This document shows, piece after piece, positions 16,545-25,800 of a stretch of DNA of 64,000 nt. Under the pieces are notes generated by a model. The model was not told the origin of the DNA and searched no databases. It saw only the letters and a list, made by a program, of their open reading frames with translations. This DNA comes from Nitrospiria bacterium (GTDB lineage Bacteria; Nitrospirota; Nitrospiria; DASWJH01). The position numbers and the translations under genes were made by a program. The DNA is taken from positions 1-64,000 of the forward strand of contig DASWJH010000087.1 of the NCBI GenBank assembly GCA_036397255.1. The letters are read 5' to 3'. The number at the start of each line of letters is the position of its first letter. The first letter of the stretch is position 1.

Positions 16545-17485
16545 TCCTTTATCTCCTTTTCTCTCTTTTGTTCATAGGCATCTCTAATAAAAATATAGAG
16601 ATCCAAAGCATCTTTTTTAATACTTTCATATTCCCCTATATGAAGGGATGAATAATTGATGGTTTTATAAGACCGAATCCCTAAAACCACCTCCCAATAA
16701 CCCGCATAACAGGTGCCTATATAACAAACCGGATCTAAATAAAAATCCCCAATCAATCCAATAAAATCACGAAGATTGGAGGGACCCAGGATCGGAAGAA
16801 CCAGATGAAAACCCCCTCCAATACCATAAAAACCTAGAGTCTGGCCAAAATCTTCCGGATAGGGATTCAGATCAAACCAATGGTCTGCTGGGTCCCAAAA
16901 TCCGCCCACTCCAACCGTTGAATTTACCCCAAACCGTACTAATTCAACCCCGGCCTGTTTGAATTTTAATTGTAAAATATTATTTACAAAATGCATAGGA
17001 AATAGGAGGTTATTAAAAAACCGGCTGATGGATATCCTAAACATTTCCGGGAATACAAAACGGTAACCCCGGGCGATGGGTTTTAAAAGGTAAAAATAAA
17101 ACGTGTCATTGACCTGAGTCATAAAACGGTTATACCCACTGAGAGGATCAAAAGCCCCGGAATTGGCCCCAATTTCAAATTCTTTTTCAAACTCCGCGCC
17201 AAAATCCTCATCAAAGAAACCATCCTGATCTTCCTGACTAAAAGGAAGGTCACTCGACACAGGTGCTTCAGGATCCGAACCCACCTGAGCGGAAAGAGGA
17301 AACCTTCCAGGGGAAAGGTCGAGAAATTCAAAATCTTGCGGTTCCCTAAAATAGTGTAAAAATAAATTAGAAGGGGGGCCCAATTGATGATCACTAAAAC
17401 TCAGATGTACCCGTGCATCGGGGGCCGGAACCCAAATCCATTGAAGGCTTAAAATTAAAAAAAGGCATTGAACAATTTTTCTCAC
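16541..17485 (-). CDS. mlaA: MlaA/VacJ-family outer-membrane lipid protein
   Basis: A 314-residue MlaA homologue starting with GTG after a GGGGGGAG ribosome-binding site. The MlaA domain covers roughly residues 115-300, with 'DPLSGYNRFMTQVNDTFYFYLLKP', 'NNLLFPMHFVNNIL', 'FGVNSTVGVGGFWDPA' and 'DFGQTLGFYGIGGGFHLVLPILGPS'-type blocks. MlaA removes misplaced phospholipid from the outer leaflet. The signal peptide (about 1-24) has no lipobox cysteine, unlike E. coli MlaA. An acidic, unstructured insert (about residues 75-110) precedes the domain. It is first gene of the operon. Confidence 0.93.
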   Translation of the reverse strand: MRKIVQCLFLILSLQWIWVPAPDARVHLSFSDHQLGPPSNLFLHYFREPQDFEFLDLSPGRFPLSAQVGSDPEAPVSSDLPFSQEDQDGFFDEDFGAEFEKEFEIGANSGAFDPLSGYNRFMTQVNDTFYFYLLKPIARGYRFVFPEMFRISISRFFNNLLFPMHFVNNILQLKFKQAGVELVRFGVNSTVGVGGFWDPADHWFDLNPYPEDFGQTLGFYGIGGGFHLVLPILGPSNLRDFIGLIGDFYLDPVCYIGTCYAGYWEVVLGIRSYKTINYSSLHIGEYESIKKDALDLYIFIRDAYEQKREKEIKE

Positions 17486-17952
17486 AACATTTTTCTCCCC
17501 CCTTTACAGAAAACCGCAATGATCCGGGTCTCCTTACCAAAGCCAATTTTTAAGGTGGGTCGGATTTTGAAAAGTTTTTAAAAGAAACTTACTATCCCCT
17601 ATTTTCGCCCCGTTCCACTATCCCATTAACGCTTTAATAGATCCCTTCTTCTCTTAGAGGGATGGCCCCTGAGGGGGTTTCCCCCAGAAATTCCTTACCA
17701 TCAGTCGAAAAGAAAAATTTTTTTAAAGAAACTCCTTTTCATTTTACCACGTTCAATCAAAAGGGGCGATTTTCTTAAAAAAGAAAAAAACTAACCAGAA
17801 TTCCCACAACTTTTCCTCCCCTATAAAAAAGGGGCGGGGGCCGGCTAACTTTAAGTAAGGTCGAAGGTTAAATTGGATCAATCAAAAAGGAACTGGAAAG
17901 GTAATGAATCCATTTCAAGAAGGGTTTCAAAACAATAAGAGAAAAAGGGAAT
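17486..17952. other. gene-free segment upstream of mlaA
   Basis: No open frame or RNA gene is supported. It holds the mlaA ribosome-binding site and presumably its promoter. Two C-run/G-run hairpins are visible, one around 17665-17690 (CCCCTGAGGGG then GGGGGTTTCCCCC) and one around 17818-17835 (CCCC then GGGG around an A/T loop). Confidence 0.5.
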
Positions 17953-18028
17953 TGGTGGTCCCAACGGGGATCGAACCCGTGTTTCCGGCGTGAGAGGCCA
18001 GCGTCCTAGGCCGCTAGACGATGGGACC
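17953..18028 (-). tRNA. tRNA-Glu (CTC)
   Basis: A 76-nt cloverleaf on the minus strand. The 7-bp acceptor stem is GGTCCCA/TGGGACC, the anticodon loop CTCTCAC gives anticodon CTC for GAG, the T arm contains GTTCGATCC, and the discriminator A is followed by an encoded CCA. Confidence 0.95.
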
Positions 18029-18091
18029 CTTTTATTATTGATTTGCATTTCCAACTCTTTCTTCCATCATTTCAACCGTGGGAAGAAAGCG

Positions 18092-19000
18092 TTAAGTTAT
18101 TCCCCCCTCAAAAAATTCTTCCCGGCTTTGTAGATTAGAAAACATTTCAATGAGGTCGTTATTTTTCAAAATTTTTTGAAGCGTTCTCCGGAGAACCTCC
18201 TCTTCTTCCTGAACCAATTGTATCCGTTCAGGGCGGGAAATATCGAAATAGGTCATATCCCCGTGAGTCAACCGAGCCTTAAAATTCATCATCTCGAACG
18301 TTTTCTCCGTTAAAAGATCTCTTTCTTTTTTATCTTTTCCAAGAAAATGGGATAACCTTTGAGCCATCACCCGTGTAATTTTTCCCCTACTTGGTTTATA
18401 TAAAACCTCTAAAGCAATGGTAAAATAAATGACCCTGGAATCAACATTGGCACTGCGGTAACCTAGGTCAAAATAACGCAGCGTATTGAAAATTCGCCTG
18501 TACTTATATTCATTTTTCAGTAAATGGAGAAGTTTATTAAAAAACTCTTTTGCCGCAAAGATATCTTCTTCAACAAAACGGTGGATGGCTTTAGAGGTCC
18601 GAATCTGAAACCCTATCATCCGATACTCTGCAAAATCAAACGGAAATTTTTCTTTTAAAGAAGGGGTATGAAATATCATTTTAAAACCTGCACTACAAGA
18701 TTGAACCACTCGAAGGGCAATTAAAAAGGTAATGGCAGGATCCTCCGCTTTATAGATCATTTCCTGAATAGAACGAAACCCCTCGCCAGGCCAATCATAT
18801 CTCAAGCAATAGGCATCCTTTGCCTCCTTTATAAATTGGTCTCCATAATGGCGCTTGAAATAGCTATGTCCGAAGGTCCTATAATCCACATCAAATTTTT
18901 TAGGGAATTTGACAAGACTAAACCCCTCACCGAGTTCATATTCCTTCGAAAGTCGGTGGTTAAAGTTGACGATTGGAATATAAATAAGGTTATCTGCCAA
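18092..19000 (-). CDS. ApeA/HEPN-like protein, standalone
   Basis: A 302-residue soluble protein. The C-terminal half resembles Apea-type HEPN domains: 'YFTIALEVLYKPSRGKITRVMAQRLSHFLG', a following 'ERDLLTEKTFEMMNFKARLTHGD', with the basic-x-HG end where HEPN RNases keep R-x4-6-H. The ribonuclease motif is not clearly complete, since the spacing is shorter. The N-terminal half (IYIPIVNFNHRL and onward) is unrecognised and may sense a trigger. The start is TTG at 19000 with GGAG upstream. It is monocistronic next to tRNA-Glu. A role in RNA cleavage or phage defence is inference only. Confidence 0.55.
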   Translation of the reverse strand: MADNLIYIPIVNFNHRLSKEYELGEGFSLVKFPKKFDVDYRTFGHSYFKRHYGDQFIKEAKDAYCLRYDWPGEGFRSIQEMIYKAEDPAITFLIALRVVQSCSAGFKMIFHTPSLKEKFPFDFAEYRMIGFQIRTSKAIHRFVEEDIFAAKEFFNKLLHLLKNEYKYRRIFNTLRYFDLGYRSANVDSRVIYFTIALEVLYKPSRGKITRVMAQRLSHFLGKDKKERDLLTEKTFEMMNFKARLTHGDMTYFDISRPERIQLVQEEEEVLRRTLQKILKNNDLIEMFSNLQSREEFFEGGIT

Positions 19001-19454
19001 CCGATGACCACTCCATTCGGTTTAGGTCCTGCGGCTCTTTGGGGTTTACCCCAACAGGGAAAATCCCATGGGTCTTTCTGTTAAAGAGGAAAAGAGAAAA
19101 AACCATTGAGGGATCATCTCCCGTTAGGTGGGAAAACTTGATAAAAAAAGAAAGCCGAAAGAAAAAAATAAATTCCACACTGAACAAGCAATGAGAAGCC
19201 TATTTCATTTTTAAAAAAGGTTTTCTTTTTCACGATTGGAAATTCTAACCCGATCTTCCTCTCAACGAAAAAAGAAATGGATTAAAATAAAGACAGTATA
19301 CTATAACAAAGACGAGAGAGAAACTCAAAACAAAATTACCCGGCATTTTCTGATATCACTCTTCCAGGGGAAAAAGAAGCCCTTTTCAACCACCTTCAAA
19401 CCGTAGTATATTGCCTATTGAATCTAGAATTTAAAAGATTGAAAGTATTAACCG
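19001..19454. other. divergent intergenic region
   Basis: The gap lies between the minus-strand HEPN-like gene and plus-strand queG. I see no gene, RNA or strong repeat. It must contain both promoters, but none matches the consensus well. Confidence 0.5.
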
Positions 19455-20549
19455 ATGATTCCCTCTGAAAGCATAAAATTCCTCGGCTTGGAAACGGGTT
19501 TTGACCTGGTGGGAATAACCACTGCTGATCCCTTAGAAACCGATGAAAATTATTTGTTGAAATGGATTCAAAAGGGGTTCTCAGGGGATATGGCTTACAT
19601 GTCTCGGATCCCTCAAAAAAGGGCAAGGCCCACACAAATCCTCCCGTCAGCAAAAAGCACCATCGTATTGGGGTTAAACTATTATTCCTATTCGGAAAAA
19701 GAGCCGCCTCCTTCGCAGGAAAAATTGGACGGGTTGAAAGGACAGGTCTCAAGATACGCCTGGGGAAAGGATTATCACTTAATTTTTGAGGCCCGTCTAA
19801 AACAATTTGAGAGTTCCCTCCGAAAACAGTGGGGAAATGGATTGGAAACCCGATGGTATGTGGATTATGGGCCCGTTTTGGAAAAAGCGTTGGCTCAGAG
19901 GGCGGGATTGGGTTTTATCGGGAAAAATACTTTATTGATCTCAAACGCGTTTGGGTCATGGATCTTTTTGGCGGTACTCTTGACGAATCTCGAGATTGAA
20001 GACAATCAACCCGAGATTAATCGTTGCGGTAATTGCAGACTTTGCTTGGATGCTTGTCCCACGGGTGCCCTTGTAGCCCCTTACGCACTGGACGCCCGCC
20101 GATGTATTTCCTATCTGACCATTGAGAATAAGGGACTCATAGACCCAAATATTCGGCCTTATATGGAAAATTGGGTTTTTGGATGTGACATCTGTCAAGA
20201 GGTTTGCCCATTTAATTCCCAACCGGTTCAGACAAAAGAAAAAGCTTTTCAACCCTCCGAAGGGGTCGGACCCTTCTTATCCTTGAAGGCCCTTTTCTCC
20301 ATTAAAACAGAGGCCGACTTCAAAAAACAACTCCATCGGACCCCTTTACTACGGCCAAAACGCAAGGGATTGCTCCGAAATGGGGCAGTGGTTCTTCAAA
20401 ATCAACATGAGGCAGGAGGAGCCCATTCCTTTGCACAGGAAGCCTTAGAACAAGAATCCGATCCATTGGTCAAAGCGCATTTGCATTGGGCCAAGGACCC
20501 CATTGAAAAAACAATCAATCCCGTCTTCCAACAAGGAAAAAAGAAATGA
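19455..20549 (+). CDS. queG: epoxyqueuosine reductase
   Basis: Reduces epoxyqueuosine to queuosine in tRNA, the last step of Q34 synthesis. It uses cobalamin and two [4Fe-4S] clusters. The 364-residue protein shows 'CGNCRLCLDACPTGA' (from about residue 190) and 'GCDICQEVCPFN' (from about 242), the eight cluster cysteines. The N-terminal cobalamin region includes 'YVDYGPVLEKALAQRAGLGFIGKN', with the catalytic aspartate. C-terminal HEAT-like helices follow (LRNGAVVLQNQ). It overlaps polX by 4 nt. Confidence 0.96.
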   Translation: MIPSESIKFLGLETGFDLVGITTADPLETDENYLLKWIQKGFSGDMAYMSRIPQKRARPTQILPSAKSTIVLGLNYYSYSEKEPPPSQEKLDGLKGQVSRYAWGKDYHLIFEARLKQFESSLRKQWGNGLETRWYVDYGPVLEKALAQRAGLGFIGKNTLLISNAFGSWIFLAVLLTNLEIEDNQPEINRCGNCRLCLDACPTGALVAPYALDARRCISYLTIENKGLIDPNIRPYMENWVFGCDICQEVCPFNSQPVQTKEKAFQPSEGVGPFLSLKALFSIKTEADFKKQLHRTPLLRPKRKGLLRNGAVVLQNQHEAGGAHSFAQEALEQESDPLVKAHLHWAKDPIEKTINPVFQQGKKK

Positions 20550-22276
20550 CCCCAAAAGAAGTCGCGGAGGTACTAGAAGAAATTGCAATTCTCCTGGAGT
20601 TGAAAGGGGAGAATCCGTTTAAGTATAGAGCTTACCTCAATGCCGCCCGGACCATTGGTCTTTTAGGCGAAGACCTAAACGCTATGATCACACGTGGGGA
20701 GATTCAAAAAGTCAAGGGAATTGGAGAGGCATTGGCAAAAAAAATTACCGAATTGGTTCAAACGGGAAAACTTTCCTACTATGATGAACTGAAGAATTCA
20801 ATCCCGCACGGGCTTTTTGATATTCTTAAAATTCCAGGACTTGGTCCCAAAAAGGTGAAAACCTTTTACGAAAAATTGGGAATTAAAAACCTGGGAGAGC
20901 TGGAATACGCCTGTATTGAAAATCGATTGGTGGGTTTGGAGGGGTTTGGGAAAATAATGCAGGAAAAAATTAAAGACGGCATCCGATTCCTCCAAAAAAA
21001 TTTAGGCCAACACCTTTTTGCAGAGGCGGAGGCAGACGCCCTTGCCATTCTAGATGAAATGCAAAAACAAAAACATGTTCAGGAAATCAGTTTAGCCGGA
21101 AGTCTGAGGCGTAGGAAAGAAATCGTTAAAGATATTGATATTATCATCGGAACAGATCATTCCTCCCAGGTCATGGAATATTTCACCCATTTGCCCCAAG
21201 TGGAAAAAATCACTGCTCACGGAGAAACCAAATCCGTTGTTCAATTAAAGTCCGGAATTTCTGTGGATTGCAGGACAGTAAGCCTTTCCGAATTTCCCTT
21301 TGCGCTTCACCATTCCACCGGAAGTAAGGAACACAATACTGCTCTCCGGGGGAGGGCAAAAAGCATGGGCATTCTAATGAATGAATATGGCCTCTTTAGA
21401 AACGAAACCAAAATCGAATGTAAAGATGAGCCTTCCATTTTCTCGGCATTGGGACTCCCTTTTATTCCCCCGGAACTTCGAGAGGGAATGGGAGAAATTG
21501 AAGCCGCGGCTTCGGGAACCCTTCCTAAACTGGTCCAGGTACGAGATATCCGAGGAATTTTTCACAATCATACCAGGGAAAGTGATGGCAGCGGATCACT
21601 TCGCGAGATGGTAGAGGGAGCTCAAGCTTTGGGATATGAGTATATTGGGATTTCCGATCACAGCCGTACAGCATTTTATGCTCATGGGCTGGAAATTGAA
21701 AGAATCAAAAGGCAACACCAGGAAATTGAAGCGCTACAACAAAAAGTACGTGGAATTCGAATTTTTAAAGGAATTGAATCAGACATTTTACCCGATGGCT
21801 CACTGGATTATCCCGATGAAGTCTTGGAAACCTTCGATTTTGTTATTGGCTCCGTCCACAGCCGTTTCAATATGAACGAATCAGAAATGACTGCCCGGGT
21901 TCTAAGGGGAATGCAAAATCCATATATCACTATCCTGGGTCACCCCACCGGTCGATTGCTTTTATCCCGGAACCCTTTTCCCCTCAATATGAATAAGATC
22001 TTAGACGCCGCGAATGAATATGGGGTTGCCATTGAAATGAATGCGAATCCTCACCGCCTGGACTTGGATTGGCGTTTTGGGAGGCAGGTCAAACAAAAAG
22101 GAGTTCAAATTTGTATTAACCCCGATGCTCATAGCTTGGAGGGATTAAAAGTGATTCCCATCGGGGTGGGAATTGCAAGGAAGGGATGGCTTTCCAAAGA
22201 AAATGTCTTGAACACCCGATCCAAAACTCAAATGGAACGATACCTCAATGAAAGAAAAAAAAGGGAAAGGGTTTAA
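20546..22276 (+). CDS. polX: family X DNA polymerase/3'-5' exonuclease with PHP domain
   Basis: A 576-residue bacterial PolX for base-excision repair and gap filling. Helix-hairpin-helix elements ('VKGIGEALAKKI', 'IPGLGPKKVKTFY') lead. The nucleotidyltransferase palm follows with 'GSLRRRKEIVKDIDIII' (the DxD pair) and 'SVDCR' (third Asp). From about residue 339 comes the PHP exonuclease domain: 'FHNHTRESDGSGSL', 'GISDHS', 'GIESDIL', 'SVHSRF', 'GHPTGR' and 'NPDAHS' supply the metal ligands. It is translationally coupled to queG by ATGA. Confidence 0.96.
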   Translation: MTPKEVAEVLEEIAILLELKGENPFKYRAYLNAARTIGLLGEDLNAMITRGEIQKVKGIGEALAKKITELVQTGKLSYYDELKNSIPHGLFDILKIPGLGPKKVKTFYEKLGIKNLGELEYACIENRLVGLEGFGKIMQEKIKDGIRFLQKNLGQHLFAEAEADALAILDEMQKQKHVQEISLAGSLRRRKEIVKDIDIIIGTDHSSQVMEYFTHLPQVEKITAHGETKSVVQLKSGISVDCRTVSLSEFPFALHHSTGSKEHNTALRGRAKSMGILMNEYGLFRNETKIECKDEPSIFSALGLPFIPPELREGMGEIEAAASGTLPKLVQVRDIRGIFHNHTRESDGSGSLREMVEGAQALGYEYIGISDHSRTAFYAHGLEIERIKRQHQEIEALQQKVRGIRIFKGIESDILPDGSLDYPDEVLETFDFVIGSVHSRFNMNESEMTARVLRGMQNPYITILGHPTGRLLLSRNPFPLNMNKILDAANEYGVAIEMNANPHRLDLDWRFGRQVKQKGVQICINPDAHSLEGLKVIPIGVGIARKGWLSKENVLNTRSKTQMERYLNERKKRERV

Positions 22277-22348
22277 AAAAAACTGAAATTTAAATTTAAG
22301 CAAAATCCAAGACAACCCCGGGTCCTTCTCAAACCAATATTTTCACGC

Positions 22349-23008
22349 TCAAAGGTTTTTTAAACTCGATGGAAGGTTTTTCACGCGGGAAACCGTCGCC
22401 TCAAATAAAAAATGATAAACCTCCGCATGACGCTTGGCTTCCCAAATATTGTCTCCCCATATATAAGCCCCATGATCTCTTACCAAAATGGCAAAAATAT
22501 CTTGGTAAGCTTCATTTTTTAAAATGTCATGAATCTGTTGGAGGAGCTCGGATTCTTGGGGGGTGTTAAAAATGACTGGAACCAAATGTTTGTCATGGTT
22601 GTTGACCCCTTTAATTCCCTTTAACATTTCAAACCCTTCTATCACCACGTGAGCATTTCCCAAAGCCAAATCCCCGGCTAGAACAGCAGATAATGCATGG
22701 CTATGCATAACAGAACCGGCATTCCGATTTTTGACCAAAGAACAGAAGATGGGACTACATTCAGATAATCTCAGGGATTTGTCTTTTGGAAAACGAAGAA
22801 TATCTCCACTGGAAGGATGCACCGTAAAAAGGTGGTGAGGTTCCACACGTTCCTTGTGGACACCCGTTGGGGCCATTATAATTTCTCCTCCCTTTCCAAC
22901 AGTGCAAATGCCTCCCCCCGTTCCCGAAACCCACCCTTTTTCGTAAAACAGGCGGAGAAACTCGCAAAGGAGTTTTCTTTGATTGGGTTGAGAAGATAAT
23001 TTCCCCAC
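22349..23008 (-). CDS. mtnB: methylthioribulose-1-phosphate dehydratase-like class II aldolase
   Basis: A 219-residue class II aldolase/adducin-fold protein matching MtnB of the methionine salvage pathway. MtnB dehydrates methylthioribulose-1-phosphate. Zinc ligands are visible as H102 and H104 in 'VMHSHALSAV' and H179 in 'VRDHGAYIWG'. 'GFEMLKGI' and 'AEVYHFLFE' are typical of MtnB. No other salvage genes (mtnA, mtnC) are in the window, so the assignment rests on sequence alone; another sugar-phosphate aldolase is possible. It converges with polX. Confidence 0.85.
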   Translation of the reverse strand: MGKLSSQPNQRKLLCEFLRLFYEKGWVSGTGGGICTVGKGGEIIMAPTGVHKERVEPHHLFTVHPSSGDILRFPKDKSLRLSECSPIFCSLVKNRNAGSVMHSHALSAVLAGDLALGNAHVVIEGFEMLKGIKGVNNHDKHLVPVIFNTPQESELLQQIHDILKNEAYQDIFAILVRDHGAYIWGDNIWEAKRHAEVYHFLFEATVSRVKNLPSSLKNL

Positions 23009-23060
23009 GAAACATCACCATGATATAAATTTGGAAAAGAAAAATCCAAATAGAAGGTTT

Positions 23061-23555
23061 TTAACCTGAATGACCAATTTCAATGGATCGGATTTGGTTT
23101 TTAGAAACCGCCATAAAATTATATCTTTCACTGGTTCCTTTAATGGATGCATTTTTTACATTCAGAAAATAGGGGGTTAGGCTCAAAAATTCAGCAGGGT
23201 CCTCCCCGATAATATGGGCGGGCAAGAAAACCTCTCCGCCTATTTGATATTCAACAGCACGGACTTTGACCCCAACAAACCGGCCGGTGTGAACGACGCT
23301 ATAATTTCGCTTAAATTCTTCCATTGCCTGGACATAAGAAATAAGGTTTTTATTAATAACCAACAAGGCCCCTTTTTCAATGGGTTCCATGGAATCTACT
23401 TCCAAAAGTGTCATAAATTGTTTCTTTTCGTTTAATACATCGGATATCCGGGTTTTGGGTGAGTAAACCCGAACGTAACCAACATAACGACTTCCAGAAA
23501 GATTGACACGCACCTTAACTTTTTTATAAGAAGTTTGCTCTTCTTGAATTTCCAT
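23061..23555 (-). CDS. unrecognised small protein after the GspE-like gene
   Basis: A predicted 164-residue soluble protein with beta-rich segments ('VKVRVNLSGSRYVGYVRVYSP', 'GRFVGVKVRAVEYQIGGEVFLP'). It resembles proteins of the DUF6812 type, though I am not certain. An upstream in-frame start at 23651 would overlap the GspE-like gene by 64 nt. The ATG at 23555 (MEIQEEQTSYKK) leaves a 32-nt gap and is preferred. Being directly downstream of a secretion/pilus ATPase, it may assist that machine, but no function can be stated. Confidence 0.65.
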   Translation of the reverse strand: MEIQEEQTSYKKVKVRVNLSGSRYVGYVRVYSPKTRISDVLNEKKQFMTLLEVDSMEPIEKGALLVINKNLISYVQAMEEFKRNYSVVHTGRFVGVKVRAVEYQIGGEVFLPAHIIGEDPAEFLSLTPYFLNVKNASIKGTSERYNFMAVSKNQIRSIEIGHSG

Positions 23556-23587
23556 TCTCGTCCTCCATCGAATTGCTTGACCGGTTC

Positions 23588-25468
23588 TTACCCTGGTTGA
23601 CCGGAACAGTATGGGCAGATCTTCCAATGACTTCGCAATGTTTTTCCACAAATCCTACAACTAAAATTTAAAGAGAGACCACACAAAGGGCAGGAACGAA
23701 AATGAGAAGACAACGTCTCCCCACAACCTTGGCAATAAACCGGCATATGATTTTCAACATCAATCACACGGTAAAGCTCGGACAACGAGGTTTGACCGGT
23801 CTTTACTTTTTTTAAACCCTCTTCCCCCAAGTTGGACATGCCTTGTGAGATGGCTTCCTCCCGAAGTTCTACACCCGAACATCCTTTCAGGATCAAATCC
23901 CTAATCCTTGGGCCAAGTTCCATGATTTCAAACAAACCCAAGCGTCCTTTATATCCCTGTTCTCCGCACCCTTGACATCCCTGGCCCCTATAAAAAGAAT
24001 AATTCTCAAGGTTTTTTTCCTGAAGACCGAGCCTCAGTAATAATGATGGACCGGGAACATCCTCAATTCGACAAAAAGAACATAAAGAGCGAACCAAGCG
24101 TTGGGCAATGACTCCCACCAGAAGGCTTGAAACCAAATAAGGAGGAACTCCCAAATCGATCAAGCGGATGACCGATGAAGCCGCATCCCGAGTGTGTAGA
24201 GTAGAAAGAACCAAATGCCCGGTCATCGCTGCCCGGAACGCAACTTCGGCGGTTTCTAAATCTCGAATTTCCCCTAACAAAATAATATTAGGATCTTGCC
24301 GAAGGATAGAACGAAGGCAGGTGGCAAAACTGAGACCAATTTCAGGATTCACCTGGGTTTGATTGATCCCCTCAAAACAATACTCAATAGGGTCCTCTAC
24401 GGTAACAATGTTATTGGATTCATCCCGCAAAGCGTTGATCATGGCATACAACGTTGTGGTTTTACCACAGCCAGTAGGCCCGGTAACCAAAATGATTCCA
24501 CTTCTATGGCTTAATTGGCGTTTAATTTTTTCCAATGCATTATCGGAAAAACCCAACCCATCAAGAGAAGGAGAAGATTGAGATGAATCCAGGATTCTCA
24601 TTACCACCTTTTCTCCATACTGTGTGGGAAGGGTCGCCACCCGAATATCGATTCCTTGCCCTTTTAAAGGTACACGGAATGTTCCATCCTGTGGCAGTCT
24701 CTTTTCAGCAATATCCAGCTTGGACAAGACCTTAATCCGAGAGGTGAGGGGTCCATGAGACCATTTGGGGAGAGTGATCACACGTTGGAGCAAACCATCT
24801 ACTCGAAACCGAACCACCATATGTTGGTCACGGGGCTCTAAATGAATATCACTGGCTTTGGAATGGATCGCCCGGTCCAAAATTCCGTTAACCATTCGGA
24901 CCACCGGGGCATGTTGAATAGACCTGGCGAGTTCATCCGCTTGGTTATTATCCAGTCTGTTCGGGGAATCAAAACCAAACTCCCCTTCTCTCTGAATTTT
25001 GGCGATGTCATCTGAAAAACCCTCAACATGATAAAATCGATTAATGGTCCGAAGAATATCTCGCGGGGTAGAAATCACAGGACGAACCGAATACCCGCAA
25101 CAGAAAACCAAATCATTGATGGCTTCGTAAGACAGGGGATCCACCATGGCAACGGTTAAATGTTTTCGTTCCACCTGAACGGGAACCACCAGGTATTTCC
25201 TAGCTAGAGATTCGGGAACCAGGAGTAAAGCCTCCGGAGAAATCTCGGTTTGGTCCAAATTTAAAAAAGGAAACCCTAATTGGGATGACAACCCCTGTGC
25301 CAATTCGCTTTCGGAAAGAAAATTCAAGATGACCATCGTTTCCCCAATCCGTTTTCCTGTTCGCTTTTGTTCGCCTAGGGCTCTTTCTAATTCCGTGCTC
25401 CCGATGATCCCTTGATCTGCCAAAAGCTCTCCAATTCTCCGCTTTCGAATGAATCCCTGGGGTTGCAT
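23588..25468 (-). CDS. GspE/PilB-type ATPase with C-terminal zinc ribbons
   Basis: A 626-residue type II secretion/type IV pilus assembly ATPase. An MshEN N-terminal domain (RRIGELLADQGIIGSTELERAL) is followed by the ATPase core, with Walker A 'GPTGCGKTTT' near residue 330, an Asp box, and 'ILLGEIRDLETAE' (Walker B). The C4 zinc motif is 'CSFC...GCQGCGEQGYKGR'. Unusually, the last 50 residues hold two further CxxC pairs arranged as tandem zinc ribbons (CQGCGETL...CPLCG, CRICGKTL...CPYC). No pilin or GspF gene is adjacent. Confidence 0.9.
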   Translation of the reverse strand: MQPQGFIRKRRIGELLADQGIIGSTELERALGEQKRTGKRIGETMVILNFLSESELAQGLSSQLGFPFLNLDQTEISPEALLLVPESLARKYLVVPVQVERKHLTVAMVDPLSYEAINDLVFCCGYSVRPVISTPRDILRTINRFYHVEGFSDDIAKIQREGEFGFDSPNRLDNNQADELARSIQHAPVVRMVNGILDRAIHSKASDIHLEPRDQHMVVRFRVDGLLQRVITLPKWSHGPLTSRIKVLSKLDIAEKRLPQDGTFRVPLKGQGIDIRVATLPTQYGEKVVMRILDSSQSSPSLDGLGFSDNALEKIKRQLSHRSGIILVTGPTGCGKTTTLYAMINALRDESNNIVTVEDPIEYCFEGINQTQVNPEIGLSFATCLRSILRQDPNIILLGEIRDLETAEVAFRAAMTGHLVLSTLHTRDAASSVIRLIDLGVPPYLVSSLLVGVIAQRLVRSLCSFCRIEDVPGPSLLLRLGLQEKNLENYSFYRGQGCQGCGEQGYKGRLGLFEIMELGPRIRDLILKGCSGVELREEAISQGMSNLGEEGLKKVKTGQTSLSELYRVIDVENHMPVYCQGCGETLSSHFRSCPLCGLSLNFSCRICGKTLRSHWKICPYCSGQPG

Positions 25469-25800
25469 GGTTCCTCCTCGGCCACACTATAATCATCCCC
25501 CCTAAAGTTGTCAAGAAAACAGAAACCCGAATTAAAACATAAAAAACATTATGAACCTCATGAGAAACAGAGAGGGGAATATTGTACAAGGTTATTTTGA
25601 CGCCCTCATTAATAATCCAACCCTCTTACACGAGGACAAACCGTTAAGGGGTCAGACCCCTCTGAAACCCTTTAAATATCACACTTGATTGATACTTTGG
25701 AGGGGAAGACTTTCCGGGGGGGGGGAAATTTTGATGAATCAAACACATCTTTGGAACCCGTGATGGCCCATCAGGGTTTGGAAAAAGAAGGGGACTATCC
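25469..25800. other. gene-free segment with a GGGGTC-GACCCC palindrome
   Basis: Nothing coding is supported. At about 25648-25660 there is a short palindrome (GGGGTCAGACCCC) of the intergenic type. At about 25718-25727 is a run of ten G. The segment separates the GspE-like gene from the end of the aldolase/dehydrogenase gene. Confidence 0.5.

Noticed and set aside
25648-25660. GGGGTCAGACCCC palindrome as a terminator
   Set aside because: Short stem and no T run next to it; it is a common intergenic motif.
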